Positions 34,176 through 44,894 of a DNA stretch of 64,000 nt are shown here, in pieces. This stretch comes from Paenibacillus sp. E222 (GTDB lineage: Bacteria; Bacillota; Bacilli; Paenibacillales; Paenibacillaceae): positions 186,001 to 250,000 of the forward strand of contig NZ_CP058552.1 in NCBI RefSeq assembly GCF_013401555.1, in the 5' to 3' direction. The position numbers and the translations under genes were made by a program. How positions within the stretch are numbered: the first letter of the stretch is position 1; each line of letters begins with the position of its first letter. The notes below the pieces were generated by a model that worked only from the letters and a program-made list of their open reading frames with translations, searched no databases and was not told the DNA's origin.

Positions 34176-34595
34176 TCAGCTCTGATTGCGCTCCAATTGT
34201 TTTTCGATCCCCAGCCTGTCAATCTGAATCCAGTATTCTGCAATTCTCTCATTCTCCACTCGATATACCGCACTCGCTATTTCAATCACGGGAAGATTGG
34301 TCGGCGCATATCCATCCACTTCTCCAACATGAGTACCCACTTGTCTCCAGCGTACATATACTTTATCTCCCTGTGCAAGCAACTCCTGAATCTGCATCGA
34401 AAAATCTCCGTACGCCTCCATCATTTCCCTCACATGATCCGCATAGACGGAGGGCGTTCTTGTGACTGTCACTTCCTCTTCCGAGATTACCTGGTGAGCC
34501 AGTACCTGCTCGGCCATCAGTGTATTGGCATAATCAAGATTGCGATCCGAGCGCACTTCTTCAAAAAAGGTCCTGACAATCTGTTCTGGCGTCAT
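34176..34595 (-). CDS. SnoaL-like / NTF2-fold polyketide-cyclase-type protein
   Basis: A 139-residue single-domain protein of the SnoaL-like (ester cyclase) group. N-terminal RTFFEEVRSDRNLDYANTLMAEQVLAH and the later YVRWRQVGTHVGEVDGYAPTNLPVIEIASAVYRVENERIAEYWIQID are typical. Despite the name, most members outside polyketide clusters have no known reaction. The start at 34595 follows TGGAGTGG; a longer upstream reading lacks a ribosome site. Confidence 0.85.
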   Translation of the reverse strand: MTPEQIVRTFFEEVRSDRNLDYANTLMAEQVLAHQVISEEEVTVTRTPSVYADHVREMMEAYGDFSMQIQELLAQGDKVYVRWRQVGTHVGEVDGYAPTNLPVIEIASAVYRVENERIAEYWIQIDRLGIEKQLERNQS

Positions 34596-34737
34596 CCGAT
34601 CCACTCCATTTTTCGTTTTATCATGCATTGTACCAGAAGTCTCAACAATTCTCACTCTCTCGCAAAGATCATTTTAACTAACTCTAATACACGATTATCA
34701 CTCTATTGTATATAGTCATAATATACCATTACATATC

Positions 34738-34766
34738 TTGACAATAAGTCTATATGACCATAGACT
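34738..34766 (+). promoter_or_regulatory. promoter of the transglutaminase lipoprotein gene
   Basis: TTGACA (34738-34743) and TAGACT (34761-34766) are 17 nt apart. An inverted repeat, AGTCTA...TAGACT, spans the spacer and -10 and could be an operator. The rest of 34596-34915 shows nothing else I can name. Confidence 0.5.
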
Positions 34767-34915
34767 AGCAAAAGACATTAGGGAATTAATAGGAGGTCTT
34801 GCTGATAAGAGGTTTGAAAATAGTTTTTAACCAGAAATGATAATCTTCGGTGTTGAGAAATTATTTTTGAAATTAGCCTTTGCAACAACTTAGAATAACG
34901 AGAAAGTGGTGTACC

Positions 34916-37425
34916 ATGAAACGTTTATTTTTGATTATGTTTACGCTCACCCTGTTATTGGCTGGATGCCAGAGCAATGACAAGGAGAGTAGCCCGTCCG
35001 AGAATACCCCCACAGAAATAGTAGAAGGCTCTAGCGTATTAAGTTTGAAGCAGAAGTATGGCTCCGAATCGGATAAAGCGATTATGCCGATGTATAACGT
35101 AGCTCAAGATGAAGAATTTACGTTCAAGTTTAAAGCAGATTTAGGAAAAAGTAACTGGTCACTGAGTGATATGATTTCAGTACATACCGATATTAAAGCA
35201 CTTAAGGCAAGTGAAGTAGCTTTGTTATCAGATATTCATGACAATAGTATTTCTATTAAACCTCTTGGATGGGGCGTTTTAAGTTCAGATTCCATGATGA
35301 AAAGGGGGCAAAGTTCTTGGGGTGGTGCCCCAATATATTACATTCGTCTGAATTATGATCCAGATGCAGAGAAACTGACATTGCTCGAACATCCAATCAT
35401 TATTCCATTTACGGTGAAATCAGAGTTACCTGTACCCAATCTAAGATACGAAATTGACAAAGATAGACGGTTCAAATTGGTCTGGGACAAGGTTGAGGGT
35501 GCAACTGAATATAAAATTTATAAACGTTCTGACCTAACCGACTTTGATACAAACAAACCTTTAACTGGCGAAGAGGATGCTTTCAGCAATAGTATACCTT
35601 TAGATATTGCGGTAACGACTGAGACTTCCTTTAATGATTTTATGAAGGACGGAAGAGGCGGGCTTGCGACTTATAATGAAATGATAACGACTCATCAGAA
35701 CCATGGTATACGAGGAGAATATTACGTCACTGCAATCGGTGGGGGCAAAGAGTCCAATTTTAGCAAAGGGGTCCCTACTGCTCCACTGGCATCCCAGTTA
35801 CCGACAGCTTTGAAAGAACAACTGTATATGGAGAAATTAAAGAATATAGATGTACTTCCCCAAAAAACGACAGTTGAGTACAATGATGGTTCTTTAGCCC
35901 TTGAGACGATCATCTATGATACTGCCAACGTAGAGATTTCGGAGTTCAACGAAACGAATATTCCGTTTCACATTAAAGGAACAGCTCTGAAAAGTTACGT
36001 ACGAGTGGAGAATGTGACCCAAGATGACCTGGATAGACTTGCCCAGCAAACCGTGGCTGATTCCAGTAACGGACTGGTAGAACCGAAAAATGACACACCA
36101 TACGTCCCTGCACCTGATGTGCCAACCATTATCAACAATCATGATGCACCTGCGACTGAGCCGGCAACGGAAACAGAAGCAGACACAGAACCGACGTTGG
36201 AAGAAACTCCATCTACGGAGTCCACAACCAATATTGGAACGTCAGAGGATAAAATTGATTCTGAATCCAACGAGGCTTCCGATGATACTTCCGATAAAGC
36301 TTCTGATGAAATTACGAGTGAATCACCTGAAACTGAAGAAGACAACTTGGTGGATGAGCAGAAATCCAATACACACCAGAATGTAGAACAAGGCAATCAG
36401 GAAACGGTTCCTGAGCCGGCTACAGGCGATGCAATGATCAATGCAGATTCTGCATTGGAAGAAGTTTTGGCTAAAAACATGGTTGCTGCCCATGACAAGA
36501 TCTCATTAAAAGCTTTTCCAGAAGCCCAGAATTTCACAACGCTCTCCGATGTTGTCCTGAAAGTAATGTACCAGAATCCATTGATTCTGGGTGTGGAAGG
36601 TTTTGAATACAATTACGGTACACTTACCCTTTCAATCCATTACAATGAGTCGGTAGATGTCATCCAGAAGAAACAGAGCGAGATTATTGCCAAAGCAAAC
36701 GAAGTTGTTGCTTCCATCATCAAGGATGGCATGAAGGATGATGAGAAACGGAAAGCCATCTACGATTATCTGAACGATAACGCGAAGTATGATGATGCGG
36801 CACTTGAAAATGCGGAACAGAACAACTTTAAAAATGTCGATGCACAGTTCAATGATTCGTTTACCACTTACGGTATCCTGGTCAAAGGCGTTGGCGTATG
36901 CGCCAGCCTTCCGTCTACAAACTGCTCTCCGATCTGTCTGGACTGGAAAGCATCGTCGTAACGGGAGCTTCTAGCGGTGTTCCTCATGCGTGGAATAAGG
37001 TCAAAATCGGGAATGAATGGTTCCATGTGGATGCCACCAACAATCTGACCAATTCCGGTATTCCTTACTTCCTGTACAATGCAAATGATGAGACGGCTGC
37101 AAGTCAGAAAACGATAGCCGACAAGGATTACTGGCTTGATTCCGAACTCGCCCTGTTTAATGGTGAAAGTGATGCGAACGATTATTATGTACAGAACGAT
37201 CTCGAAGTCGCTTCCATTAGTGAATACAAAACGAAGGCTGAGAGTGAACTGAAGAATGGAGAAAATCGGGTAATTCTCCGTTTTGCCTCACCTGTGGACT
37301 CTGATGAGCTGATGACAGCTGCAGGCGAAGCCCTCGCTGCGGTAGATGAGGCCCTGCTTAATACGGCTCAATTGGCCACGCTTGGCAGCTACGCCATTCT
37401 GGAGCCTAACCCGGATCAGAAGTAA
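34916..37425 (+). pseudogene. transglutaminase-like lipoprotein, frameshifted
   Basis: Two frames encode one protein. The first (34916-36961) has a lipobox (LLAGC, Cys about 18), a fibronectin-III-like part (FKLVWDKVEGATEYKIYKRSD), an acidic Ser/Thr/Glu-rich linker (about 36080-36420), and the start of a transglutaminase core up to GVGVCAS, including the catalytic Cys. The second (from about 36900 to 37425) continues with SVYKLLSDLSG, HAWNKV (catalytic His) and WFHVDATNN (Asp). The switch lies near 36900-36912 and needs one added base. The triad is complete when joined, so this is either a recent mutation or a sequencing indel. The role is probably cell-wall or surface-protein processing. Confidence 0.85.
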
Positions 37426-37456
37426 TGCAATAATCAGGAAAAATTCCATAACAACA

Positions 37457-37495
37457 AAGAACTCCATTCACCTTCATCGGGAATGGAGTTCTTTG
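37457..37495. terminator. bidirectional intrinsic terminator
   Basis: AAAGAACTCCATTC pairs with GAATGGAGTTCTTT around an 11-nt loop, between the convergent transglutaminase and SDR genes. Confidence 0.8.
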
Positions 37496-37548
37496 CTTCT
37501 CTTGCCAATGATCACTGACCTAAGATTCATAGGCCTTTTTATCCAAAA

Positions 37549-38451
37549 TTACGGACTAACTGTACCGCCATTGGCGTTCAGTGTCTCACCGCTCACATAG
37601 CTGGATTCCTGGCTCGCCAGGAACACAAACGCTGGTGCCATTTCAGCAGGTTGCCCTGCACGACCCAGCGGAGTATTGGAGCCGAAATCAGCAAGCTTCT
37701 CTATGGGCTGTCCACCAACGACCTGAAGCGGTGTCCATACTGGACCTGGTGCGACGACGTTTACGCGGATGCCTTTGCTGCCGACTTGCTGAGCCAGCGC
37801 TTTGCTGAAGGTGTTGATTGCTGCCTTTGTTGTCGCATAATCCAGCAGGATTGGAGATGGCTTATAGGCCTGAATAGAAGACGTGTTAATGATGGAGCTG
37901 CCTGGTTTCATGTGTTTCACCGCTGCTTTACAGAGCCAGAACATCGAATAGACATTGGTTTTGAATGTCGCATCAAATTGTTCTGTAGTCAGATCGGCGA
38001 TCTGCTCAACAAACTGCTGTTTACCTGCCACGTTGGCGAGGATATCGATCCCACCGAGCTCTTTTACAGCAGATTCAATGAGTTCTTCGCAGTATTTCTC
38101 ATCCTTGAGGTCGCCTGGAATCGCAACAGCCTTGCGGCCTGCTTCTTCGATCAGTTTGACCACTTCCTTCGCATCGGCTTCTTCCTCAGGAAGGTAAGCC
38201 AGGACAACATCCGCGCCTTCACGGGCAAAAGCGATGGCTGCTGCCCGACCAATACCGCTGTCTGCTCCGGTTACAACAGCTTTACGTCCGGTCAGACGCC
38301 CGCTGCCTTTATAGCTTTTTTCACCTGCATCAGGTACAGGAGTCATTTCACGCTGAAGTCCCGGCTCCTCCTGCTGCTGCTTCCAATCTGATGTAGCCTT
38401 CGGATATTGTGTCGTCGGATCTTGCATGGTGTGCTGGTCTTGATTAGCCAT
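37549..38451 (-). CDS. SDR family oxidoreductase (YhdF/general-stress type)
   Basis: A 300-residue NAD(P)-dependent short-chain dehydrogenase. A long N-terminal tail (about 50 residues, Gln/Pro-rich) precedes the Rossmann motif [11 protein letters not shown]. Catalytic parts are NTSS (Ser) and YATTK (Tyr, Lys), with the C-terminal [14 protein letters not shown] typical of the group. Similar tailed SDRs (YhdF, YdaD/GSP39) belong to the general stress regulon of Bacillus. The ATG at 38451 is 8 nt after GAGGAGG. Repeat copy C lies 33 bp upstream. Confidence 0.92.
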   Translation of the reverse strand: MANQDQHTMQDPTTQYPKATSDWKQQQEEPGLQREMTPVPDAGEKSYKGSGRLTGRKAVVTGADSGIGRAAAIAFAREGADVVLAYLPEEEADAKEVVKLIEEAGRKAVAIPGDLKDEKYCEELIESAVKELGGIDILANVAGKQQFVEQIADLTTEQFDATFKTNVYSMFWLCKAAVKHMKPGSSIINTSSIQAYKPSPILLDYATTKAAINTFSKALAQQVGSKGIRVNVVAPGPVWTPLQVVGGQPIEKLADFGSNTPLGRAGQPAEMAPAFVFLASQESSYVSGETLNANGGTVSP

Positions 38452-38483
38452 GTTCAATTCCTCCTCGGATTAATTTACACCCT

Positions 38484-38706
38484 ATAAATAGAACGAAATG
38501 ATTCTACACTGGCCACTACGCGGTCAGGAGCAACCTTCCGATCGCTGTTATCCCCAGATTTTTTTCTATCCCTAATTAAGGGGAAATCCGGGGATAAAGG
38601 CGAAGCATATGCTTTCGAAGCAGCTTTCTTTTAGAAAGCTTTTAGCTTCACTTCTCCAGGCTTTCTCTGCCCTCTACGTTATTGTGTAGAAAATAAGTTC
38701 AATTTA
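38484..38706. repeat. dispersed palindromic repeat, copy C
   Basis: About 220 bp in the same orientation as copies A and B. It shares CAACCTTCCGATCGCTGTTA and TCCCCAGATTTTTT with copy B, the GGGGATAAAGGCGAAGC block, and the AGCTTTCTTT-AGAAAGCTTTTAGC hairpin. The terminal stem is TTCTACAC...GTGTAGAA, different from A and B but still complementary. It lies between the SDR start and the permease 3' end. Confidence 0.85.
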
Positions 38707-38883
38707 AATAGACTGTGTAAATTTAAAATTTATTTTGTATATTGTTTTCATAAAAGTTGCACTCTTTCCTTTGTAACCGAGATGGGCGGAATTTAAACTG
38801 GCTCTGATAGCAGCTCTTCTATTTTCAATCATAAAACCATCATTTACATGAGATTCAAGCAAGAATTTTGAAAAACAAAAAAA

Positions 38884-38942
38884 TGCACTCCCTGCATGAC
38901 ACTGGATCTCCCGAAGGTTCTCCCATGTATTCAAGGAATGCA
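38884..38942 (-). terminator. large-loop intrinsic terminator of amino-acid permease
   Basis: On the minus strand TGCATTCCTTG pairs with CAGGGAGTGCA over 11 positions (three G-U), closing a structured 37-nt loop (CATG/CATG and GGA/TCC pairs inside), followed by TTTTTTTG. It starts 45 nt after the permease stop. The unusually structured loop could also be a small 3' RNA. Confidence 0.6.
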
Positions 38943-38987
38943 CGTATGATATTACGATATTAACATCAACGATTTTATAACATAAGG

Positions 38988-40367
38988 CTAGTGATCCTCG
39001 CTTGCATCTACCCGCTGTCTTTTTCCTATGCCAAATACGAAATATCCGATCACAACGATCGCCATAAATGTAGCCCCGACAATCAGGGGTAACCGCGTAT
39101 CCGGGTTAAATGCCATACCAATAATGACGAGCGTCAGATATACGATGATGATATAGTTGCTGATGGGGAACCATTTGGATTTAAAATTGTGGTCTCCCAT
39201 TTCATTGCCCCAACGCTTTCTGAACCTGAACTGGCTGAAGGCCAGCGCGAACCATGGAACCATCCCCGGAAGAACACTTGCGCTATAGATGTACAGGAAC
39301 AGTTTGGAGTCCGGCATCAGGTAGTTGAGTACCACACCCACCAGCAGCAAGGAAATTGTGATGATAATACTGTTGCGGGGAACCCCGCCTTTGGACAGCT
39401 TTTTGAAAAAGGCCGGTGCCTGTCCATTCTCCGCAAGCGTGTAAAGCATACGTCCTGCACTATAGATCCCACTGTTACATCCCGACATCGCCGCGGTAAG
39501 CACGACAAAGTTGATAATTCCCGCAGCAGCGACAATCCCGACTTTGGCAAACGTCAGTACAAACGGACTTCCCGTCTCTCCCACTTCATTCCAAGGGTAC
39601 AATGTCACGATGACAAAGATGGCCCCAACGTAAAAAATAAGAATGCGCCACACGATGTTTTTGATCGCTTTACGCAGCGTGATCTTCGGATTTTCCGCTT
39701 CACCTGCCGTAATCCCTACCATTTCGACACCTTGATAGGCTGCCGTTACGATACACAGGGCAAAAAGGAAACCTTTGATGCCTCCAGGGAAAAATCCGCC
39801 ATGGCTCACCAGATTCGATAGCCCAATGGGCTCTCCTCCGTTCCCCCAGCCGAAGAAAATTAGTCCGGTTCCAATCACGATCATGAAGACAATCGCCGTC
39901 ACCTTGATCAGCGCAAACCAGAATTCAAATTCGCCATAGTACTTTACCGCTGCCAGATTCGCAGCCGCAATAATGAGCACACCAGCCAAGGCAGGCAGCC
40001 ATTGTGGAATATCCGGGAACCAGTAGCCTACATAAATCCCAATCGCGGTGACTTCCGCCATACCAACCGTGACCCAGAGGAACCAGTAACTCCAGGCAGT
40101 CAGGAACCCGGCGAGTGGACTGATATACTTATGAGCAAATGTGGCAAATGAACCGGTAACAGGCTCCTGAATCAACATTTCCCCCATAATGCGCATGACA
40201 AAAAAGATAATGATCCCGGCCAGCAAATAGGCCAGCAGCACTGAAGGACCTGCCCATTTGATCGTACTTGCCGATCCCATGAACAATCCGACCCCGATCG
40301 TACCTCCGAGTGCAATCAGCTCTACATGGCGGGGCTTTAGCCCTCTGGATAGTTGCTTCGATTCCAA
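38988..40367 (-). CDS. APC-family amino-acid permease
   Basis: A 459-residue, 12-helix amino-acid transporter. The family signature is at the N-terminus ([24 protein letters not shown]), followed by [24 protein letters not shown]. It is of the AnsP/RocE/GabP-like AAT group, probably importing amino acids by proton symport; the specific substrate cannot be told. It starts at TTG with GGGGA 7 nt upstream and has its own promoter. Confidence 0.9.
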   Translation of the reverse strand: MESKQLSRGLKPRHVELIALGGTIGVGLFMGSASTIKWAGPSVLLAYLLAGIIIFFVMRIMGEMLIQEPVTGSFATFAHKYISPLAGFLTAWSYWFLWVTVGMAEVTAIGIYVGYWFPDIPQWLPALAGVLIIAAANLAAVKYYGEFEFWFALIKVTAIVFMIVIGTGLIFFGWGNGGEPIGLSNLVSHGGFFPGGIKGFLFALCIVTAAYQGVEMVGITAGEAENPKITLRKAIKNIVWRILIFYVGAIFVIVTLYPWNEVGETGSPFVLTFAKVGIVAAAGIINFVVLTAAMSGCNSGIYSAGRMLYTLAENGQAPAFFKKLSKGGVPRNSIIITISLLLVGVVLNYLMPDSKLFLYIYSASVLPGMVPWFALAFSQFRFRKRWGNEMGDHNFKSKWFPISNYIIIVYLTLVIIGMAFNPDTRLPLIVGATFMAIVVIGYFVFGIGKRQRVDASEDH

Positions 40368-40421
40368 ACGATTCTCCCCTTTTCACATTCGCATTAACGC
40401 AATGCAGAATTACTTCACCAA

Positions 40422-40450
40422 ATTGTACGAGATGTGCCGCAGAAATACAA
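40422..40450 (-). promoter_or_regulatory. promoter of amino-acid permease
   Basis: Minus-strand TTGTAT (40450-40445) and TACAAT (40427-40422) are 17 nt apart, 55 nt before the TTG start. Confidence 0.55.
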
Positions 40451-40494
40451 CAAGGAATGTAAGGAAGCGGATACACTATATCAATCATGGACAC

Positions 40495-42245
40495 CTATGA
40501 AGTAGGCTCCAGTAAACTTTTCCGTCCAGCAACAGCATCCTCCTGAGACAACACAGCACATTCACGAAAAGCAAAATGCTTGCAGCCTAGGCATTTCTGG
40601 TGATTTAGATGCTGTAATGCATAATTGATGGCTTCACCGGTATGCTCAAACATGTGATCCGGATGAATGCCCTCCATTAAACCCGTTTTCCTCATCATCT
40701 CCAAGGGCTGTGCCTGAACGCCTGAAAACAGTATCATGCCACCATATCGCTCAAAATGCTTTACCAAACTGGCAAGGTTGGCTTCACCTGTTGTATCCAT
40801 AAAAGGAACCTTCCCCATACGCAGCAGCAGAATACCTGGTCTTTGATGAATTGAATCCATCACCGATTTCTCAAACAGATCTGCCGCTCCAAAAAACAAA
40901 GGGCCTTCAATCGTATACATACTGATCTGCGGACAATCATGCCCTTCATGAACCATATGCGCCATAACCTTCTCATGCTTGTGATCGGGGTCAGGCAGCA
41001 CTTTGGCAACCTTCAGCATCTCGCTCATGCGCTTCACGAATAGAAGGACCGCAAGGATCAATCCCACCTCCACAGCGGTGGTTAGACTCGTAAAAACGGT
41101 GAGCAAAAAGGTAATGAGTAGTACGAGTGAATCACTCGTTTTGGTTTTCATTACATGTATGAACGATCTCCGCTCACTCATATTCCAGGCAACCAGCATC
41201 AGCACCGGGGCCATACTGGCAAGAGGGATGTGGGACGCATATGGTGCGAAGAGAACAAGCACCAGCAACACAACAACGCCGTGAATAACGCCAGAAAATG
41301 GCGATACTGCACCGGATTTTATATTCGTTGCCGTACGCGCAATGGCCCCTGTTGCTGGAATGCCGCCGAATAGCGGTGTCACCATATTCGCGATTCCCTG
41401 CCCAATCAGCTCCCGATTGCTGTTATGACGGGTCCCGGTCATGCCATCCGCAACCACAGCAGACAACAGCGATTCGATGCCGCCCAGCATGGCGATAACA
41501 AAAGCGGGCTGCAGCAAGTTCACCACACGCGCCCATGTGATCTCCGGAATATGAAACTGGGGCAACGCTCCCGGAATAGCGCCAAATGACGATCCGATCG
41601 TAGCAACCTGCCCTTCAAAAAGAACGCTGCAACTAGCGTCGATAGAATCAACCCGGCCAGTGATGCAGGCACCTTGGGTGCAAACTTGGGCACAAACAGA
41701 AGAACAGCCAGACAGATTCCAGCCGTCAACAAACTGTATATATTAATTGTCGAGAAGTGCATCCCGATTTCTTTCATATTGGACCAGAAATCCTCGTGCT
41801 TCTCGATGCCGCTCAGCCCCAGAAAATTCGCAATTTGCCCACTAAAAATAATCACAGCAATTCCCGCCGTAAATCCAATGGTCACGGGTCTTGGAATAAA
41901 TTTGATTAACGCCCCAAGCTTGAAAACGCCCATAAGTACAAGCATTAATCCGGCCATTATTCCGGCGATCAGCAGATTTTCGTATCCATACTGCATGACA
42001 ATAGCGAAAAGGATCGGAATAAATGCCCCTGTCGGCCCGCCAATCTGGAATTTGGACCCACCCAGCAAGGAAATGAGAATGCCCGCCATAATTGTCGTGT
42101 ACAGACCATACTCGGGCTTGACCCCGGAAGCTATCGCAAACGCCATCCCGAGCGGGATCGCAATAATGCCAACAATCAGCCCCGATACCAGATCCTTGCG
42201 AAATGCGGCAGCATTGTATCCTGCAAATCTTCCCATCCATTTCAT
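40495..42245 (-). pseudogene. SulP-family anion transporter with STAS domain, frameshifted
   Basis: The N-terminal part (to about 41610) contains SulP helices with AIPLGMAFAIASGVKPEYGLYT; the C-terminal part continues with ELIGQGIANMVTPLFGGIPATGAIARTATN and a STAS domain (about PQISMYTIEGPLFFGAAD to MFEHTGEAIN). The frames meet at a run of five A (41617-41621, T on the coding strand); six would restore one continuous protein of about 583 residues. SulP proteins carry sulfate, bicarbonate or similar anions. The tail has an unusual CLGCKHFAFREC cluster. It follows an ArsR regulator. The start at 42245 has AAGAAGG 9 nt upstream. It may be an assembly error rather than a true pseudogene. Confidence 0.85.
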
Positions 42246-42267
42246 CTGTCCTGACCTTCTTTTCTTC

Positions 42268-42292
42268 ATATATTTGAATATTTGAATATAAT
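42268..42292. promoter_or_regulatory. possible ArsR operator before SulP gene
   Basis: ATATTTGA occurs twice in tandem followed by ATAT, making overlapping inverted ATATT/AATAT half-sites, about 25 nt upstream of the SulP start. ArsR-type operators often have such AT-rich half-sites. Confidence 0.4.
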
Positions 42293-42366
42293 AAAAAGAC
42301 TACTCCCGTCTGTGCTCCCTGTCAATCGTAATGCTCACAGCAGTGACCCTCCTAAAACGCAAAAAA

Positions 42367-42403
42367 CAAGAAGTTACCTGAAACTTGCTTCCGGTTCCCC
42401 TTG
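42367..42403 (-). terminator. intrinsic terminator after ArsR gene
   Basis: CAAGGGG...CTTCTTG (with G-U pairs) plus CC/GG inside, followed by TTTTTTG on the minus strand, just after the ArsR stop. This suggests that ArsR and SulP are separate transcripts or are partly attenuated. Confidence 0.55.
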
Positions 42404-42413
42404 TTTAATGTGT

Positions 42414-42743
42414 TTAAGTATCTTTTCGAATGTCTTCCAGCATGGAAATGGCGTCAACCAGATGATTGTCAAAAATCTGTTTGGCAACGGCCAACAGGTC
42501 TTTAATCAATGGGTCACGCAGCGAATAAGTGACTGTCGTCCCTTCTTTTGTTCCCTGGACAACGTTTTTACTGCGCAATACAGCCAGCTGCTGCGAGACG
42601 GCGGAGCCTTCTGATCCCAGAATGCTTTGCAGTTCATTGACGTTCTTCGCTCCTTCGCTCAGCAGCTCCAGAATCTGAATTCTCATCGGGTGCGCCAAGG
42701 CTTTGAAAAAATCCGCTTTAAACTGTTGTATGCTCTGATTCAT
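42414..42743 (-). CDS. ArsR-family transcriptional regulator
   Basis: A 109-residue winged-helix regulator. N-terminal FKALAHPMRIQILELLSEGAKNVNELQSILGSEGSAVSQQLAVLRSKNVV is the ArsR helix-turn-helix; the wing is GTKEGTTVTYSL. No Cys is present, so it is not a classical thiol metal sensor. It lies 145 nt upstream of the SulP transporter on the same strand and probably controls it, perhaps in response to an anion or redox signal. Confidence 0.88.
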   Translation of the reverse strand: MNQSIQQFKADFFKALAHPMRIQILELLSEGAKNVNELQSILGSEGSAVSQQLAVLRSKNVVQGTKEGTTVTYSLRDPLIKDLLAVAKQIFDNHLVDAISMLEDIRKDT

Positions 42744-42867
42744 ACGCTATGCCCCTTCAATCAAACTTTTGAAGATGCAAATATCATAACATATAACATA
42801 TTGAAAGGAAGCAGGTTTTCCGCGGCCTTCATTCACAACCGGCCATCCTCACCCTGAATTGCTTTTT

Positions 42868-43767
42868 TTATTCTTTCACCCCTCCAATGGTGAGTCCAGT
42901 CACAAAATATTTTTGCAAGAACGGATATAGTAAAACGATGGGCATGGCCGTCACAACCGTAATTGCTGCCCGAATCGATACGGGAGTGACCATGTTTGTT
43001 ACATTTTTGTACTGGTCCACATTGACAGTTCCACCCTGTGAAGTCGCAGAGGACAGCAATTTCATCAGCTCATACTGCAAGGTGGTCAAATTCCGGTTGC
43101 CCGCTGTGTACAGCATGGAATCAAACCAGGAGTTCCACTGTCCCACGGCGATAAACAGCGCGATGGTGGCCAACACCGGTTTGGATAGCGGAAGCACGAT
43201 GCGCATAAAGATTTTAAAATCGCCGGCACCGTCCATCTTCGCCGATTCGAGCAGTCCTTCTGAAAGTCCCTGAATGTAGGTGCGGACCACGATCATGTTG
43301 AAGACACCGATTAATCCAGGGATAATATATACCCAGAAGTTATTCAACAGCCCCAGTTGCTTGATCAGCATGTATCCCGGAATCAATCCGCCGCTGAAAT
43401 ACATCGTCACCACAAACAGCGTGGTGACCAATTTGTTAAACATGTACTCCTTGCGGCTCAACACGTAGGCCAGCATCGCGGTACAGAACAACTGCACCAT
43501 CGTCCCAACTACCGTTCTAGCGACCGAAATAAATGCCGCTTGCGTGAGATGGGGATTCTGGAATACGGATACGTAGTTCTGAAGTGTCCATTCCCTTGGC
43601 CACAGATATATTCCTCCGCGGATCGTATCAAGCCCATTATTGAAGGATACGGCAATCGTGTTTAAAAAAGGATATAATGTAACAACCATAACGAACAACA
43701 TAAAAAAACCGTTTGTGAATGAAAATAAATAATCGCCAAAGCTTCGTCTTCTGCTAAATCGCTTCAC
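42868..43767 (-). CDS. carbohydrate ABC transporter permease (LplC/YtcP-like)
   Basis: A 299-residue six-helix inner-membrane permease of the MalG/LplC class. The EAA loop that contacts the ATPase is ESAKMDGAGDFKIFMRIVLPLSKP. It starts at GTG, with AAGGAGG 7 nt upstream, 15 nt after the first permease. Last gene of a five-gene sugar-uptake locus (sensor kinase, regulator, binding protein, two permeases). No ATPase is encoded here, as usual for this class, which shares an MsmX-like ATPase. Confidence 0.92.
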   Translation of the reverse strand: MKRFSRRRSFGDYLFSFTNGFFMLFVMVVTLYPFLNTIAVSFNNGLDTIRGGIYLWPREWTLQNYVSVFQNPHLTQAAFISVARTVVGTMVQLFCTAMLAYVLSRKEYMFNKLVTTLFVVTMYFSGGLIPGYMLIKQLGLLNNFWVYIIPGLIGVFNMIVVRTYIQGLSEGLLESAKMDGAGDFKIFMRIVLPLSKPVLATIALFIAVGQWNSWFDSMLYTAGNRNLTTLQYELMKLLSSATSQGGTVNVDQYKNVTNMVTPVSIRAAITVVTAMPIVLLYPFLQKYFVTGLTIGGVKE

Positions 43768-43782
43768 AGCTACACCTCCTTA

Positions 43783-44757
43783 TCAAATCAAACGCTCTTC
43801 GCCAAGAGCCTTGGCAAGCCCGTTGGCCATAAATATGAGCACCAGGCTGACTACGCTCTTGAATATGCCTGCGGCAGTTGCAAGAGAATAGTTGCCCAGG
43901 TTAATTCCGTACTTCAATACGAAAATGTCGATGGTCTCGGACACGTCCTGCACCAATCCGTTCCCCAGCAAATATTGAATCTCGAAACCCGCGTTCAGCA
44001 CGTTGCCGACATTGATAATGAGCAGGATAATAATCGTTGGTTTAATGCCTGGAAGAGTGACATTGAACATTTTGCGAAATCGGCCTGCCCCGTCAATCGA
44101 AGCCGCCTCGTACAAGCTCGGATTAATTGAAGTCATGGCAGCCAGATAAATGATGGTACCCCAGCCAATTTCTTTCCACATGCTGGACAAGCCCACAATG
44201 CCCCAGAAATATTTCGGCTCGGCGAAGAAATTAATTGGAGCGCTGATGATGTGAAGCTTCGTCAGCAGCACATTGACGATTCCCGTCTCAGTGGATAATA
44301 CGTTGGCAACGATGCCTGTAACGATGATCCATGATAGAAAATGTGGAAGATAGGAAACCGTTTGCACGACACGTTTGAACAGCACCATCCGCAATTCGTT
44401 CAACAGAAGCGCCAGGCCAATCGAGCCAACAAAGCCCAGAAACAGACTGATTAAGCTCATCGCCAGCGTATTTCGGATGACACGTACAAATGTAGGGTCC
44501 GTGAACAGGGTTTTAAAATGCTCCATGCCTACCCATTCCTGCTGAAAAAAACCAAGGCCGGGTCTGTAATTCTGAAACGCCATCAACCAGCCCCATAACG
44601 GTCCATACGCAAAAATAGCGATAAACGCAATAAATGGAAATGACATCCACAATAATTGACGCTGACTTTTCATTCGTGACAGGTTATACCCGATCCAGCT
44701 TTTTCCTGATGGAAAATGGCTTGCCTTTATCCGGTGCTGCAACTCATTTTTGGCCAT
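43783..44757 (-). CDS. carbohydrate ABC transporter permease (LplB-like)
   Basis: A 324-residue permease of the MalF/LplB class with about six helices. Its EAA loop is YEAASIDGAGRFRKMFNVTLPGIKP. I start at ATG 44757, which follows AAGGAG; a longer reading to 44829 is not supported. It forms the membrane pore with the following permease and takes its substrate from the upstream binding lipoprotein. Confidence 0.92.
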   Translation of the reverse strand: MAKNELQHRIKASHFPSGKSWIGYNLSRMKSQRQLLWMSFPFIAFIAIFAYGPLWGWLMAFQNYRPGLGFFQQEWVGMEHFKTLFTDPTFVRVIRNTLAMSLISLFLGFVGSIGLALLLNELRMVLFKRVVQTVSYLPHFLSWIIVTGIVANVLSTETGIVNVLLTKLHIISAPINFFAEPKYFWGIVGLSSMWKEIGWGTIIYLAAMTSINPSLYEAASIDGAGRFRKMFNVTLPGIKPTIIILLIINVGNVLNAGFEIQYLLGNGLVQDVSETIDIFVLKYGINLGNYSLATAAGIFKSVVSLVLIFMANGLAKALGEERLI

Positions 44758-44894
44758 TCTTTTTCTCTCCTTGCTTACGAGTTTATCTATATCAACCTCG
44801 TGTGGATGAATCGGTCCATTCCAATCCAATCTCCGATTTTATCGTGTAAGAAAAGGCTACAGGATTCCCCATAGCCTTGCTGCACAGCAGATCC

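Noticed and set aside
37651..38391. 246-codon plus-strand frame opposite the SDR gene
   Set aside because: It is antisense to a well-defined dehydrogenase with all motifs; the predicted protein is Cys/Phe-rich and has no family.
38704..38943. 79-codon minus-strand frame between permease and SDR
   Set aside because: It starts inside the permease terminator hairpin and has no ribosome site.
39189..39821. 210-codon plus-strand frame opposite the amino-acid permease
   Set aside because: It is antisense to a 12-helix transporter; its polar composition is the complement of hydrophobic codons.
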